In this document: positions 9,295 through 19,900 of the stretch, piece by piece
Layout: the number at the start of each line of letters is the position of its first letter
How positions within the stretch are numbered: position 1 is the first letter of the stretch
NCBI GenBank assembly: GCA_977017575.1
Contig: CDRNVI010000049.1
Span: 310,001 to 374,000, forward strand
Source of the DNA: Paramoeba atlantica
Taxonomy: Eukaryota > Discosea
DNA: 64,000 bases
Direction of reading: 5' to 3'
The notes under the pieces: generated by a model
What the model saw: only the letters and a program-made list of their open reading frames with translations
The model's database searches: none
Told to the model about the DNA's origin: nothing
Position numbers and translations under genes: made by a program

Positions 9295-10632
9295 TTATGG
9301 CTTTCCGAGAATGCGATTCAAGTTCCCTTCTGGTGGCCCCAGCATGGCTGTGATGGCTTCTTGCACGAGATTACGAAACCATTCGAGTTTTCGAGCGTCG
9401 ATTCGACGCGCACAGTTGAGATCGTCTTCGTAAGGATCCTCGAGACACATGTTGAAATGAAAACGTTCCCTCCTCTTCTCCATCCACCGAACATCCTCCC
9501 GTCTTCTAACTCGATCTTGCGTTAGAGAGATCACCTCGTTTTTCCAATCGAAGGTCGAGTAAAAACGAAAGAACTCAAATATCTGGGATCCAAGTTCTTC
9601 GTAATCAACGAAGTTCGGCCACGGAGTGAAATCTGGGTAACGTGGAAGGTGACAAGCATCGGGGATGCGCCAGGGGTCAAACCACCCCACTTGCCCGGTC
9701 CGGAGTAAATAGTAGATCCACATAATGGTCATTCCATATGAGGTAAGATTTCCCTTCGCCCCTACACCAAATTCCGTGGCCTTTCCCCATCTTTTAATCG
9801 TCATTTGACACAAACGAGAGACGGAAGGACCATTTGGGTCGTGCAGGTATTTACGGATCAGATAGCTGTTGCGCACAGCGTAGCCCAGAAAGGTAATATC
9901 AAACGAGAAACGAAGCAACTCCGGGAGATCGTTTAGATTAGCCACGGCGCGGGAGTACTGTGCCTTCATTGATTTGGTTATAATTCCTGTCTTTCCATCC
10001 GGCAACACGCCAATGCAGCGAAACAGTTGATTTGTGGAAGCAGCAGTAAACGTAAACGTGGTGTTGCCCCCACCCGGGGCATGTTCCGTAAGGGTTTGTT
10101 CTAATTCACAGCCCGCTTTTTTCATCAAGCCCTTGAGCGCACTCTCTTTTTCCGGAGACAGCGCAAAAGCGAAATGAAAGGCTCCGGTACGGGCATTGCG
10201 TGCCCTCTCCCCCGTCAGCGGCATCGCGACAGATTCCAATACCACCGGGCTCGACTGCGCCACGTACTTCACCAGCGGGATGCGTACCATGTCAATGTGT
10301 TTAATGTTACAGGCGGAGGGAATAGAATATTTGATACGATGGTAAAGCTTGTCGCTCAATTTGGTTGCTAGTTTGGCATCCGGGAGACTCCCTACGCTGT
10401 CCAGCACACAACTGAGATCCAAATCACTTCCCTTCTCTAAAAGACCCGTGGTGACGACGCTGCCCTCGAGGTAGATGTTCGCGTCCGGAGCCATCTGACG
10501 GGCGAGTTCCTGGGCCTGTTCCTGGGCCTTTAGAACGGTGTCGTATGCACTGCGGGGAAGGAGCCGGGATTGAAGCCGGTTTGCGATGTGGAAGCCCCAA
10601 CGTTTCCAATGTGCGGCGTTGTATTGTGACAT
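9295..10632 (-). CDS. Nucleotidyltransferase of the TUTase / non-canonical poly(A) polymerase family
   Basis: The product is 445 aa from the first ATG at 10632; the open frame runs further up but without ATG. It should add nucleotides (UMP or AMP) to RNA 3' ends. The polymerase-beta signature is EGSVVTTGLLEKGSDLDLS (GS at 57-58, Asp70 and Asp72). The third carboxylate is probably Asp245 in LRFSFDITFLG. A PAP-associated-type helical region follows (RNSYLIRKY, IKRWGKATEFGVG, NLTSYGMTIMWIYYLL), then DPYEDDLNCARR near the end. About 170 residues separate the second and third Asp, far more than in minimal Cid1-type enzymes, so this looks like an inserted middle domain as in some large TUTases. The substrate and compartment cannot be read. 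Upstream of the ATG the coding strand has a pyrimidine-rich tract ending in AG. Confidence 0.75.
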   Translation of the reverse strand: MSQYNAAHWKRWGFHIANRLQSRLLPRSAYDTVLKAQEQAQELARQMAPDANIYLEGSVVTTGLLEKGSDLDLSCVLDSVGSLPDAKLATKLSDKLYHRIKYSIPSACNIKHIDMVRIPLVKYVAQSSPVVLESVAMPLTGERARNARTGAFHFAFALSPEKESALKGLMKKAGCELEQTLTEHAPGGGNTTFTFTAASTNQLFRCIGVLPDGKTGIITKSMKAQYSRAVANLNDLPELLRFSFDITFLGYAVRNSYLIRKYLHDPNGPSVSRLCQMTIKRWGKATEFGVGAKGNLTSYGMTIMWIYYLLRTGQVGWFDPWRIPDACHLPRYPDFTPWPNFVDYEELGSQIFEFFRFYSTFDWKNEVISLTQDRVRRREDVRWMEKRRERFHFNMCLEDPYEDDLNCARRIDARKLEWFRNLVQEAITAMLGPPEGNLNRILGKP

Positions 10633-10946
10633 GAATATCTCAGGAAGACATGAAAAGAGGGTTGGTGGTACGCGATGGGATGGAGTGTATCTGTTCTGTT
10701 TGATAAGTATCAAAGAAACATTAAAAACCGTACTGTGGTCCCTGTCCCCTTTAATATAAACCACCTGACCCCCCCTCTTTATACTGATCCTTTTTGGCCC
10801 CTAGGCCCACCGGAAGCCTTTTTCGTTTCGGAAAATTCTCGTTCCGTATAATTTTCGATTCTTGGAGATGATTCTTTTTTTTGCTCAGACCATTATTTTG
10901 AGCAAGGTCAAAATTATTGAAGTGACCACAACCAAAATAGAAAAAT

Positions 10947-11654
10947 TTATGCCGTAGAGCTGGCTGTCGCAGTGGCTCCTATTGCACTTCTTTTCCATAA
11001 CATTTGTTGATACAACGTTTCCTCTAAAAGTAGCATTTCATGACGAAGCTCTTCTTTTTCGACTTGTAAATTATTGATAGCGTTCTTCGCAGTCTCCAAA
11101 TCGTTTCGTAAACAAGCATTTTCTTCTTTGATCTTATCTATTTCCGCCGTCTGGGCTCCGTTATTACCAGTTAAGAGCTCGCTACTTTCTAATAAATTTG
11201 TGTCATTCTTCAGAGACAAAGATTCTGTGATACTTTTTTCCGAAGAGTCAAAATTCTGATGTCCAGCAGCATATTCTTTCGAAGAAATACCGAAAGGATT
11301 TATCTCATCAGCGTCCTTGTGGCCCAACTCTTGTCCTTCTGAGCCTTCTAGAAAGTGATCCTCCGAGATGCAGTACTGGTTCGAAACTGCTTCAATGGGA
11401 ATGCGTTGGTAGGAGGTCATCGAAGGATCCTTAACGCACGTAATAGAAATGGCACGTTCGATCGGAAGGATATTTTGGAGCCTGGCGATTTTGTATGTAG
11501 TGCAAGCATTACTCTTCCCGTAAGGTCCGCAATCGCGGTCTTGATACCGAACGAATTTATAGTTCTTTAAGCATTCTTGAACACGATTCGCTTTAGAATA
11601 GCGTACAAGAACGTCTTTGAGCGCTAACACTGAATTTACTTGTTGCAGATCCAT
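10947..11654 (-). CDS. Hypothetical protein with C-terminal coiled coil
   Basis: The product is 235 aa using the ATG at 11654 (MDLQQVNSVLALKDVLVRYS); the frame is open 13 codons further with no earlier ATG. The N-terminal 85 residues look folded, with several Cys (NYKFVRYQDRDCGPYGKSN). The centre is acidic and Ser-rich. Residues of about 165-215 form a heptad-patterned coiled coil (AEIDKIKEENACLRNDLETA and on, then NLQVEKEELRHEMLLLEETL). The tail is Ala/Thr/Ser. I do not recognise the family. A structural or scaffolding role is only a guess from the coiled coil. Confidence 0.5.
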   Translation of the reverse strand: MDLQQVNSVLALKDVLVRYSKANRVQECLKNYKFVRYQDRDCGPYGKSNACTTYKIARLQNILPIERAISITCVKDPSMTSYQRIPIEAVSNQYCISEDHFLEGSEGQELGHKDADEINPFGISSKEYAAGHQNFDSSEKSITESLSLKNDTNLLESSELLTGNNGAQTAEIDKIKEENACLRNDLETAKNAINNLQVEKEELRHEMLLLEETLYQQMLWKRSAIGATATASSTA

Positions 11655-13042
11655 ATAAAGTAGTACCAATGATCCATATAATGTACTAAGCAAATGCGTG
11701 CATGTATTAAAAGTGGTCTAAAAATATGACAAATTGGTGCATGTCGTTTTTTTATGTACTGGGAGACATTTTTCTGTGTAATATTATTCTGCGTTAATTG
11801 CGGGGGTTGTTTACAACTTCTCCATGCCTTATGGTGTCCGGGGTAGGGTGGATCGAGGAGGGTGAGAAAAGGGGGTCCAGACCCCCTCTATTCTTGTATT
11901 CTCGATTTGGGCGCAAATCGCTTTTAAAAACGTAGGTCTATGGATTCGAGCCCAGGTAGTCCGGTTGGTAAGATACACTGTTCATATTCTGGTGGTCCGA
12001 GCTTCGACTTCTGGTGGTTACATTTTCAGCCAGTCCCCTTGACCTTGAAGCGGTCGACTCCCCTGAATCTGAAAAGTACACAACCCTGGGCAAATGGGTT
12101 GCGTATCCGATACGAGACACCTTACGAATTCATGTGAAGAGGTCAGAGATTTCTCTCGATTGGCTACGAACGAGTAGTATCGAGAAGAAGGCCAAGTAAG
12201 CACCAGACTGTCAGCCTCCTCCTGATCTTACCCAGCGAATGGAGGATACTTGAGATGTACGCACTGTGGGTAACTGCGCGACTTCGTCAACTCTGATCCG
12301 GAGAGCAATGTTCTCAAGTCGCTGTATAATGTCTCCATCGACATTGACATTTTGTTGCAGGGGCTCGTCCTTTTGACCAAGGCGCGAGAGGCAGGACTTC
12401 TTTTTTTTCAAAGATGCCTAAAAGTCGGATGGACATGATGGAGTTTTTGAAGAAGTATTCTAGTGGGTTATGCGACCATAGCAAACGGGATCGAGAGGTT
12501 GTTATTCAGTGGTTGAAGACAATTTGTCGTGGTCTACGTGCCGATAATATTGAATACGGCAGAGTGCGCCGTGATCGCAGTAAGAATATTAGAGTAGAAG
12601 TTCAAGAAACTTGCAGTCGCACTGACGAGATTCTTGTTGAATTCAAGAAGGTGCAGAGAGGGGTCGGGGAATTGCCGGATGAAGTCCTTGTTCTAAGGAA
12701 AAAGGTTTCTTCACCTAGAAATCTATCTCTATATTTCCACTACCCAAATGAGCGTAACCTGCCGAATTGGTGGTTCACGGATAGGCTCTTACGGTATTAA
12801 CACATTGAAGGATGTCACTGAATTTATCATGGAACTGACGGTACCATGGGAAGAATCCTCGGACGGGGCGCAAAGCGAAACAAGTTAATAATAAAATAAT
12901 AAAATAATAATAAGATTTTCCACCGGCGAAGGCAAACGAACTCGAAGTGCCGGTGAAAGTCAAGCATTATTTCACAAAATAATACTTTTTTTGATGTGCT
13001 CATTTGATCATATTTATAAGTGTTTTTTATGTTAATTTTCGC
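11655..13042. other. Intergenic stretch with element debris
   Basis: Apart from the doubtful frame at 12,414-12,800, this stretch holds a perfect short palindrome (GGGGGTC-CA-GACCCCC, near 11,874-11,889) and an AT-rich run of AATAATAAAATAATAAA type near 12,885-12,912. A T-loop-like string near 11,943 on the minus strand does not fold into a tRNA. I see no further gene. Confidence 0.35.
12414..12800 (+). CDS. Doubtful small plus-strand frame, possibly a transposon remnant
   Basis: An ATG after a run of T opens 128 codons (MPKSRMDMMEFLKKYSSGLC). The product is basic with a pattern REVVIQWLKTICRGLRADNI. It does not match a family I know. It stands alone on the plus strand in a stretch full of element debris, so it could be a remnant of the unseen part of a Merlin-like element: a similar string (NDVIEWLKGHLR) can be read at about 13,320-13,358, just upstream of the Merlin motifs there. 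A small real gene cannot be excluded. Confidence 0.25.
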   Translation: MPKSRMDMMEFLKKYSSGLCDHSKRDREVVIQWLKTICRGLRADNIEYGRVRRDRSKNIRVEVQETCSRTDEILVEFKKVQRGVGELPDEVLVLRKKVSSPRNLSLYFHYPNERNLPNWWFTDRLLRY

Positions 13043-13231
13043 ATGTTGTCCCCCCCGTTTAAACGCATCACGTTTTCCGTGAAAAGTGCGCTTAAAAGGG
13101 GGGTCTGAATCGGCACGTAAAAAAAATTTGGCGCCGCTTCGCGGCGCCGGAGTATGCATTTCGACTCCATGTGCTCTTAAACGGGGAGGTCTGACCGGGT
13201 GCGCTTAAGGGGAGGGGGGACAGTATATCTG
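13043..13231. mobile_element. Short MITE-like element with C-run ends and an internal GC hairpin
   Basis: The left end reads TTGTCCCCCCCGTTTAAACG. The right end, read on the other strand, gives CTGTCCCCCCTCCCCTTAAG. Inside, related blocks recur in both orientations (GCGCTTAAAAGGGGGGTCTG against CTTAAACGGGGAGGTCTGAC). At 13,130-13,148 there is a perfect hairpin GGCGCCG-CTTCG-CGGCGCC preceded by a run of A/T. The G/C-run ends and small size resemble the other short elements in this window. Exact ends and target duplication are not certain. Confidence 0.4.
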
Positions 13232-13239
13232 CACTATCC

Positions 13240-13600
13240 TCGATGGATTGATCGTCTTGCTCCGATTTCGAATGGATCGATAGTTTTAGCTGTAGTGTAC
13301 TCGCCCGCGCGCCGGAAAATGATGTTATCGAGTGGTTGAAAGGCCACTTGCGTTGAATCTGTCACCGGAGTACACTCTCAGAGTGCCGAGCACATGAATG
13401 GAATACTAAAAAAATACGCATGCGTGATAACGGCACACTTGGTGGTGGAGAAGAAGCGCGAGACAGCCGGCTGAAGTTTGCCGGAGACGCTGTAAATGGT
13501 AAACCTAAAAGAGGAGAACAAGACGGTCCTGCTCTCCGTCGCCTGTTTCAAGACGTGAATTGGTATTGCGAGGACGTGGAAATCGTTCTAGAATAGTTTA
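13240..13600 (+). mobile_element. Merlin-type transposase relic, C-terminal part
   Basis: In one plus frame the DNA reads ESVTGVHSQSAEHMNGILKK, which is the T-G-x-H-x-Q-x-x-E-x-x-W/N-x-x-L-K block of ISXO2/Merlin transposases. A second frame continues RDNGTLGGGEEARDSRLKFA and then GDAVNGKPKRGEQDG, similar to GREDSARNDRFKFGG in the relic at the left edge of the window. Upstream, NDVIEWLKGHLR-like coding can be read in a third frame. At least two frame changes separate these pieces, so the gene is dead. The two copies therefore belong to one family. Confidence 0.5.
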
Positions 13601-13828
13601 AGTGAAAGTAATATAAGTGTAAGATGCTATAACATTATTATACCGCAATATTATACAAAATAATGTTCTGCATTTATGAGATTAGTACTATACGGACGAA
13701 TACGCGTCATGTACATGATCTTTTTGACGAAAAATCATTTCATTTTGGCGAAAGGAAAATATACAGTATCCATAAAACATCCTCTCCCTAGAGTGCATGC
13801 GTGTACATCTTCGAGGGGCTAACGAGCG

Positions 13829-15791
13829 TCATTCGGGTACCACCAGTGTACCGCCATCCCGCCATTTAGTCCATGCGTTAACATATTCTAGAACTTCACT
13901 ATATTGCACCACGCTAATTTTCTTTTTTAGCCGCTTTAATCCGCATACCACGTCGACATAATTACGACACTGCAAATAATCGAACAGCTCAGAATCCATT
14001 GCTGGAGGGGCGCTCCCATGTATTTCACAGAATACTGCGAAGTACTTGTCCGCAGGAACTCTGTAGGAGAACGTGTGTGCAGCTGCTGAGCTCTGCTCCG
14101 GCAATATAGTAATACAGCTGTCCGGCTTTGCTAGTGGAGTCTCCATACTGATACTTACATTTGATAGTGACGATTGCCCAAGCTGAGACTTTACTGCTTC
14201 TTCACAATTTTTTGAAATGGGGCTTCTTCTTTCGACATCAATTACAGAGACTTCTTTCCCCTCAACGTCGTTAATCCTCGATTTTAGCTTCTTTATCGCA
14301 TTATTCGTATGAAAAGGCGAAATATGGAGCTTAGGCCGATAAAGACTTCGAAGCGAGCCTTGGGCTTTCATCGCTTCCCTATTGCGCTTCGACAGGGTAG
14401 CAACTAAACCGAGTCCCCGAAGATCGCCAATGTCACACGAAAGATTTTTATAAAGCGCGAGCGCTGTGTTCAGCATAGCAGTTACCTCACTTGTTGAAGG
14501 AACTATTGACATGCTTTGCGCAAGATCCACACACCATCCATGGCCTCCGTGTTTTTTAGGTTCCTGTGGAGCCTCTGGATGTCTCTTCTTCACTTTAAGA
14601 GTCAACTTCGAGACTTGCGCAGAGAGGAGCTCAAGCTTGATGCGCAATTGCTCAGAAAGCTCACGTAATAGACCTGAAAGATCGTCAAATGATTGCGGCC
14701 GGACACCGTAGTTCATCGAGCAACTCACTGATTTGGGCATCAAACTGGTGACCTGCATACCAGAAGAATATGTGGGAATAACTTTTCGAATACACATCCC
14801 TTGAGAGGTGCGTTGCAGCGTCGCGCCTTGAACGGGACCGAACTCACTTTGCAGGATTGCAAGAGGTGTGCTTCGCAGCTGCGCGCACGTATTTATGCCA
14901 TGGTTCTCCAGACGTTTGGCCGTGATCCGACCGATTCCGTAAATCATGTGCAATTCTTGGGAATCAAGAAATTCCCTAATAAGTTCAGACGAAAATAAAC
15001 TTTTTTGCCCATTTGGTTTTGCGACTTGCGTGCACATGCGAGCCAACAGTACATTGGGAGCAATACCTGCGGAAAGTGTACAGCGCGTTTCCTCGAACAC
15101 CCTTTGTCGAATATTTAACACAAAACGATCTACTTGATCAATCACTGAGCTCCCATCATCAGTCTCAACAGGAAAATTGTCAAACGCGACTAAAAAGTCA
15201 TCGACAGCCAGTATTTCTAGGGAGGAACGCAGAAATCCCACTTTTCTGGCTTGAAGTGCAGCATCATTCATTTCACGAGTAAGCTTTGCCAGCTCTTGGA
15301 GAACGATGTGATATACGTTCTTCATAGTCGCTACGTATGCAGAAAAATCATAGTGTACTAGTTGACTCTGGACAAACTTGTCTAGCCCTGGAAAGCAGCA
15401 TTCCGCCCCGTACCCCTCGTTCTCGAGCAGGATAATTGCAGGACGAAACTTCCCCGTAAGAACCTCCGTGCCCAACCGCAATGGGAATCAACTGCAAATC
15501 TTCACGATCACGCACTGCTACGGATGCGAAAAAGCTATCCATATCAAAGTGAACAGCAATTCGGCGATCAACTGGTGGAATATTACCTAACGGAGGCACT
15601 GCATCTGTTGCGACTGCAAACAAGTTCTTACTGGAATTTTTGCAATTTCCGTCAAATTCAATGACTGCCCCCGCAATGCTGTTCTCAACGCCTTGCTCTT
15701 GAAATAGATCTCGAAGTATTTGCATGGACCGATATTTCCAATCCCCAATGAAATGCAGACGGCTGTTCGAATAAAAATCCAGGACGTGCAT
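13829..15791 (-). CDS. REV1: REV1-like Y-family DNA polymerase, no BRCT, one frame break
   Basis: REV1 is a deoxycytidyl transferase and scaffold for translesion synthesis in the nucleus. The frame from 15,791 starts MHVLDFYSNSRLHFIGDW, the REV1-specific segment before the palm, then HFDMDSFFASV (Asp83, Asp85), EVSSCNYPARERGVRGGM and ARQVCPE. The next frame (from within 15,481 to 13,829) goes on with LVHYDFSAYVAT, LEILAVDDFLVAF, GIAPNVLLARM, VAKPNGQ and YGIGRITAKRLENHGI, and a C-terminal region like the REV1 partner-binding domain. The switch is equivalent to skipping one base near 15,365 (CPE to QLVHYDF). This may be an assembly error, a mutation or real frameshifting. The usual catalytic 'SCDE' reads AVDD. 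The N-terminal BRCT domain is absent and no room for it is seen upstream. Confidence 0.8.
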
Positions 15792-15875
15792 CCCTCTCTT
15801 AAGTTTTCTTTACATTGTCGAGCGCATTTTCAAATTCTCAATTTTTTTTCTATTCTATATTTTTTAGCTACGGTA

Positions 15876-15906
15876 CCCCCCACTTATTAAGTGGGGGGTA
15901 CAATTA
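15876..15906. repeat. Perfect palindrome with C/G runs
   Basis: GTACCCCCCACTTATTAAGT and the following GGGGGGTAC form a hairpin with 12-bp arms. The arm CCCCCCACTTAT matches the end of the MITE that begins 25 bp further on, so this is probably a fused pair of ends or a solo remnant of the same family. Confidence 0.5.
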
Positions 15907-15930
15907 AGTCTTAATTGCCTCCCCTATTTA

Positions 15931-16505
15931 CTGTGCCCCCCCCCACTTATAGTGCCGCGGTTTTCGACCAAACGGCACCTTAAGTGGGGGGTAGTATGTT
16001 TCAGATCGAGGGTGAAAATTTTTTCAACTTCAAAAAAAAACGTCGTAGAATGGTAGCTGAGGTCCAAAGCTCTTAAAATACGTTTTAGGAGTCGATTTTG
16101 TAAAATAATATTTTTACTTTCTTTTGGGTAAAAAAATAAATTTTTGGTCACCACAAAAATTTCGGAAATTTTGACCTTTTCGGACCCCTCCCGCGCGTAC
16201 CAGGTGGGGTGGAAAATTATCGCCGCGGCATACTCTACCACTTCCCTGCGCTCGATTTTGAAAAGCGAAAAATTCGAAAAAAAAACGCGACGTATGCCCC
16301 CCCCCCTGGACCCCCCACTTTTTTCAATTTTTTTTTCAATTTTGGACCCCCGGAGCCCCCTTTTATATTTTTTTCTTCTATTATATTACTGTGTTCCTCT
16401 TTGTATTTTCACTTTTTTTGTTCACTTTTTTTTCAATAATCGAGGGTAGAGCGGTAGTTATACAACCACCGCAATAAAGATGCCCTACACCCCCGCCGAA
16501 AAAGT
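15931..16505. mobile_element. MITE, copy 1 of a family also at 32.07-32.35 kb
   Basis: The left end is CTGTGCCCCCCCCCACTTAT then AGTGCCG, preceded by TA. The copy at 32,349 has the same end in inverted orientation, followed by TA. Both share an internal block AAATACGTTTTAGGAGTCGA (here 16,077-16,096) and a similar far end (CCTACACCCCCGCCGAAAAA here; TTTTACACCCCCACCCAAAA there). The body is rich in poly-T and poly-C and codes for nothing. The TA next to the end suggests a TA target, but the far end here is not sharply defined. Confidence 0.5.
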
Positions 16506-16988
16506 ATTGTAATTTATTAGAGGGGTGAAACCTGCAGAAACGTCAGTTGAGCGAACACAGGCGAACACGCTACTCCTAAGCCATTTCAATGGGAAAAAAT
16601 ACTTAGTCAAATTTGAGATTTGTCTTGCGAATTCCATAGCTTGGACTAGTAAACTAGTAATTACTAAAAGTAGTAAACAGGCTAGTAATTACTAAAGTTA
16701 CTACTTTTTTGGTCACGTACTTTTGATCAGATTTAGGTAACATGTTAAGCTTTGGAAGAGCTCTACTTTACAGAAACGGTATCTTTATCGGTGTGGAGAC
16801 TGAATATCACCATCCTCCATTCATCTGAATATCTCAATATGTGTATTTGTAAACACAGGAAATGACCCACGCGTTCTTCAATGTGCCAGAAAAGAATCTC
16901 ATTATGAAATGCATAGATCGTCGTCCAAAATTTAAAACTGCTTCAGATCAGCCCAAATATATATTTTCACCCCCCGCTCCCACCCCAG

Positions 16989-19900
16989 TTAGCGCACCCC
17001 GCGACGGTACCAATCCTGTACAGCCGCTTGCACTATCTGGGCATTGTCCTTCTGGATGGCTACTCCCATAGCCATAAGGTGAGAGAGAAATCCGGCCCTG
17101 TCGGACGTGTGTGCTCTGGCCACCCTATTGAGAAAATTGAGGGTCTCTGGGCCAGGCACCCCATAGGTGGTGAAGGCCAGGGGGAAAAAATCCATCCCTC
17201 TGGCGGCCGCCATCTCGTCATGGGCGCGGCGCTTGTTGCCTTCCGTCATCCTCAGTGTATAAGAGGGATGGGTGGCCTCCTTGTCTACGTAAGACGGGGC
17301 CAGTGGGTTGACCACGGTGACGTCCACAAGGGCGAGCTTCCGGCCCAGTTGGAAGCATACAGGGGGGTAAATCAGATGCTGCGGGGGGTCTAAAAATTGC
17401 AAAACCCTTCAAATTTTGGAAAATGATCGCGCATTCGAGAGCTCTCGCAGAGTTCTATGTTTTTGCGCTATTTTTACCCCAAAAGAAAGCAATTTTGTTT
17501 ATGGCATTTTTTTTAAAGTTTTTTTGCCCCTCTAAAATTTGCAGTTTTTCCCAAATTCGACATAGTAGTAGAAAAAAAAGGAGCAAGTTGTAATTATTAG
17601 TCGTCTAAAACCTTTCTCACAATTTTTGCATTTTGAGGCGTTTTTGGGCTTCTTGTCAGTTGAACACCCCCCTATACCCCGGGAAACTGCCTTTTCTAAA
17701 ACATAGAACTCTTCGAGAGCTCTCGAATACGCTATCATTTTCCAAAATTGGAAAGGTTTTGCAATTTTTAGACCCCCCGCAGCATCTAATTTACCCCCCT
17801 GTATGTCAGGGCCTCGACCGTTGTCGAAACTGGGTTCGCAAAGGTCTGGGGAGAAACCATAGTTGATTAGGAGGTTTCGGAAGGTTTCCTTTACTACTTT
17901 ATGTCGAGAGGCTTGGGTCTTGCCCCTGACCTTCTTGCAGTCCAGCGCGTGGACGCAAAAATCCTCGTTCCTGAGGGTGGCGCCGCACACGCACTGTAGT
18001 TCAGGTTCGGAGGTCGGGGAGACCAAGTACCGAAGGCGGGCCGCTGTTTCCCGCTCGGGGTCCCGCATGTAGTATTCCGGCCTGTTCGGCCACGCATTCA
18101 TCCATTTGGTAGAGTGGATCTTTTGAATCTGTCTCATACAGACCAAGTGCGTGGCCGAGGGGGCCTTCTGGATGGCCTCCTCACAGAAGCTGCGTCTCAG
18201 CTCCTTGGCTGGCGTACCTGAGTGAATCCTTGGAGGGCGTTTTTGGCTTTGCCTTGCATGTCCTTACCTTTGTGCTCGAAAGGAATGGTCCCTAGGAAGT
18301 CCGCCGTAAAAAGGGGATTTGAGAACGGCGACTTTCCAAGGGGGCCCATCCCTCCGAGTAAGGCTTCAGAGCACGCCTTGATGGCACAGTCAATTTGTTT
18401 ATTGGCCATCTTGGTGACCGGGGGTTCGTGCGTCCGCATAATATAATTCCAGCGCGGGCTGCCGCATAGCCGCAGGAGGGGTAAGGCGCATTGCCTGGGG
18501 AGATCCTTCAGTTTCCCCAGGAAGGAGGCCACCTTGGGTACCTTGGAGAGCACCCATTCCTCCTCAACCGACTCCGAAGCTCCAATGTAAGCTCCAAGGA
18601 GCTTAACCCCGCCCGGGGAGTGCACCATTCTGGTACTTTTGAAAGCCAAGTATAGGTCATCCCCGCGGGTGGCGACCTTACTCTTGGCAGCGTTGAGCTT
18701 CAAACCAAGGAATTTGATTTCTCCTTGGAGGGCATCGAGGGCCTCCCCGCACACCTTGGGCTCCCCAGAGAGGGTGACGTCATCGAGATAAGCCCATAAT
18801 TTCAAGGAGCTGGGGAATTTGGCCGCCACTCGAGAGATGGCCCCCTGTATCCCGATCGCGAACAGGATAGGGGAGAGCGGGTCTCCCTGTTTGATCCCCC
18901 TGGTGCTCATGAGGACATTGCCCTCGCCCAGATGAAGAGCGCTGGGTTTACCGTATCCGAAAAGGGTAATGCCCTCGAGGGGGAGAAGTTTGGGGTTCCC
19001 CCGTATGGCCCTGAAGATGGCTGACCTCGAGATGCTGTTAAAGGCATTCTCGAGGTCCGCCGCGACGATAACCTCGTCGGGCCTGTCTCGGAAGTGATCG
19101 CGCACCTCGTACACGATGTGTTCACACCCTTGGGTGTATTGGGCCCCGAATTGGAGCCCTTGGAAGACCGTTGGGAGGTGTTCGCGCACCCTTTCAAGGG
19201 CGAGGAGTCCCGCCAGCTTCAGGAATACTTCGCCCATGGCAATTGGTCGATAGGTCGAGTGATGCCCCGCGGGGGCACCCGGTTTGGAAAACAGTTTAAG
19301 GGTGGCCCCCGTTAGTATCTCCCTCATGGAGTTAGGGAGGATGTTCGTAATGATACCGTGGACAATCCACGTCACACATTCCCGGGGATCATCCTCCATA
19401 AGCGCCGGGGCCAGTAGCTCCTTGGTCCACCCGGACGGTCCCGGGGCACGGAGCGGAGCCAAGCCTCGGACCTTCCGGGCCACATCCGCCGAGGACGGGA
19501 GCGCCCCGTGGACGTCTTGGTCGTAGCGATACAGGCCGGAGGTATATGGGCCCCCGGTCGGATGGAGGCGTCTTGCCTGGTCTAAGGCCGCGGAGGGGTT
19601 AGCGGGGGGATACAAAGGGGCTTCGAGGAGAAAGCGCCCGCTCTAACCAGTTCCTCAGCGAGCTTGAGCGCCGCGGTGGGTGAACCGTTATCTTGAATAG
19701 GCGTGGGGGACATGCTCTCTGACCCCTCGAGGAAGGCGCGCTGGCGCAGTTCCCTGGCCATTTGCTTCTGAGAGAGCTTCTCCTCCGGGAAGAACAGGAA
19801 GCGTTTTACCGAGAGAATGAGGTTCCAGGCGGTCACAATCTTCTGGTAAGGGGATTTAGATGGGAACCTGCGGCAAACGTGAGCTAAGTGTTCTCTCCAC

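Noticed and set aside
11930-12050. tRNA-like strings (GGGCTCGAATCC on the minus strand; GTCCGAGCTTCGACTTC on the plus strand)
   Set aside because: The T-stem does not pair well and no matching D-arm, anticodon arm and acceptor stem could be placed.
16206-16449. Plus-strand frames rich in Phe and Pro
   Set aside because: Translation of poly-T and poly-C inside the MITE.
17532-17803. C-terminal extension of the LINE frame through the MITE
   Set aside because: The sequence is MITE DNA; the true endonuclease continues on the other side of the insertion.
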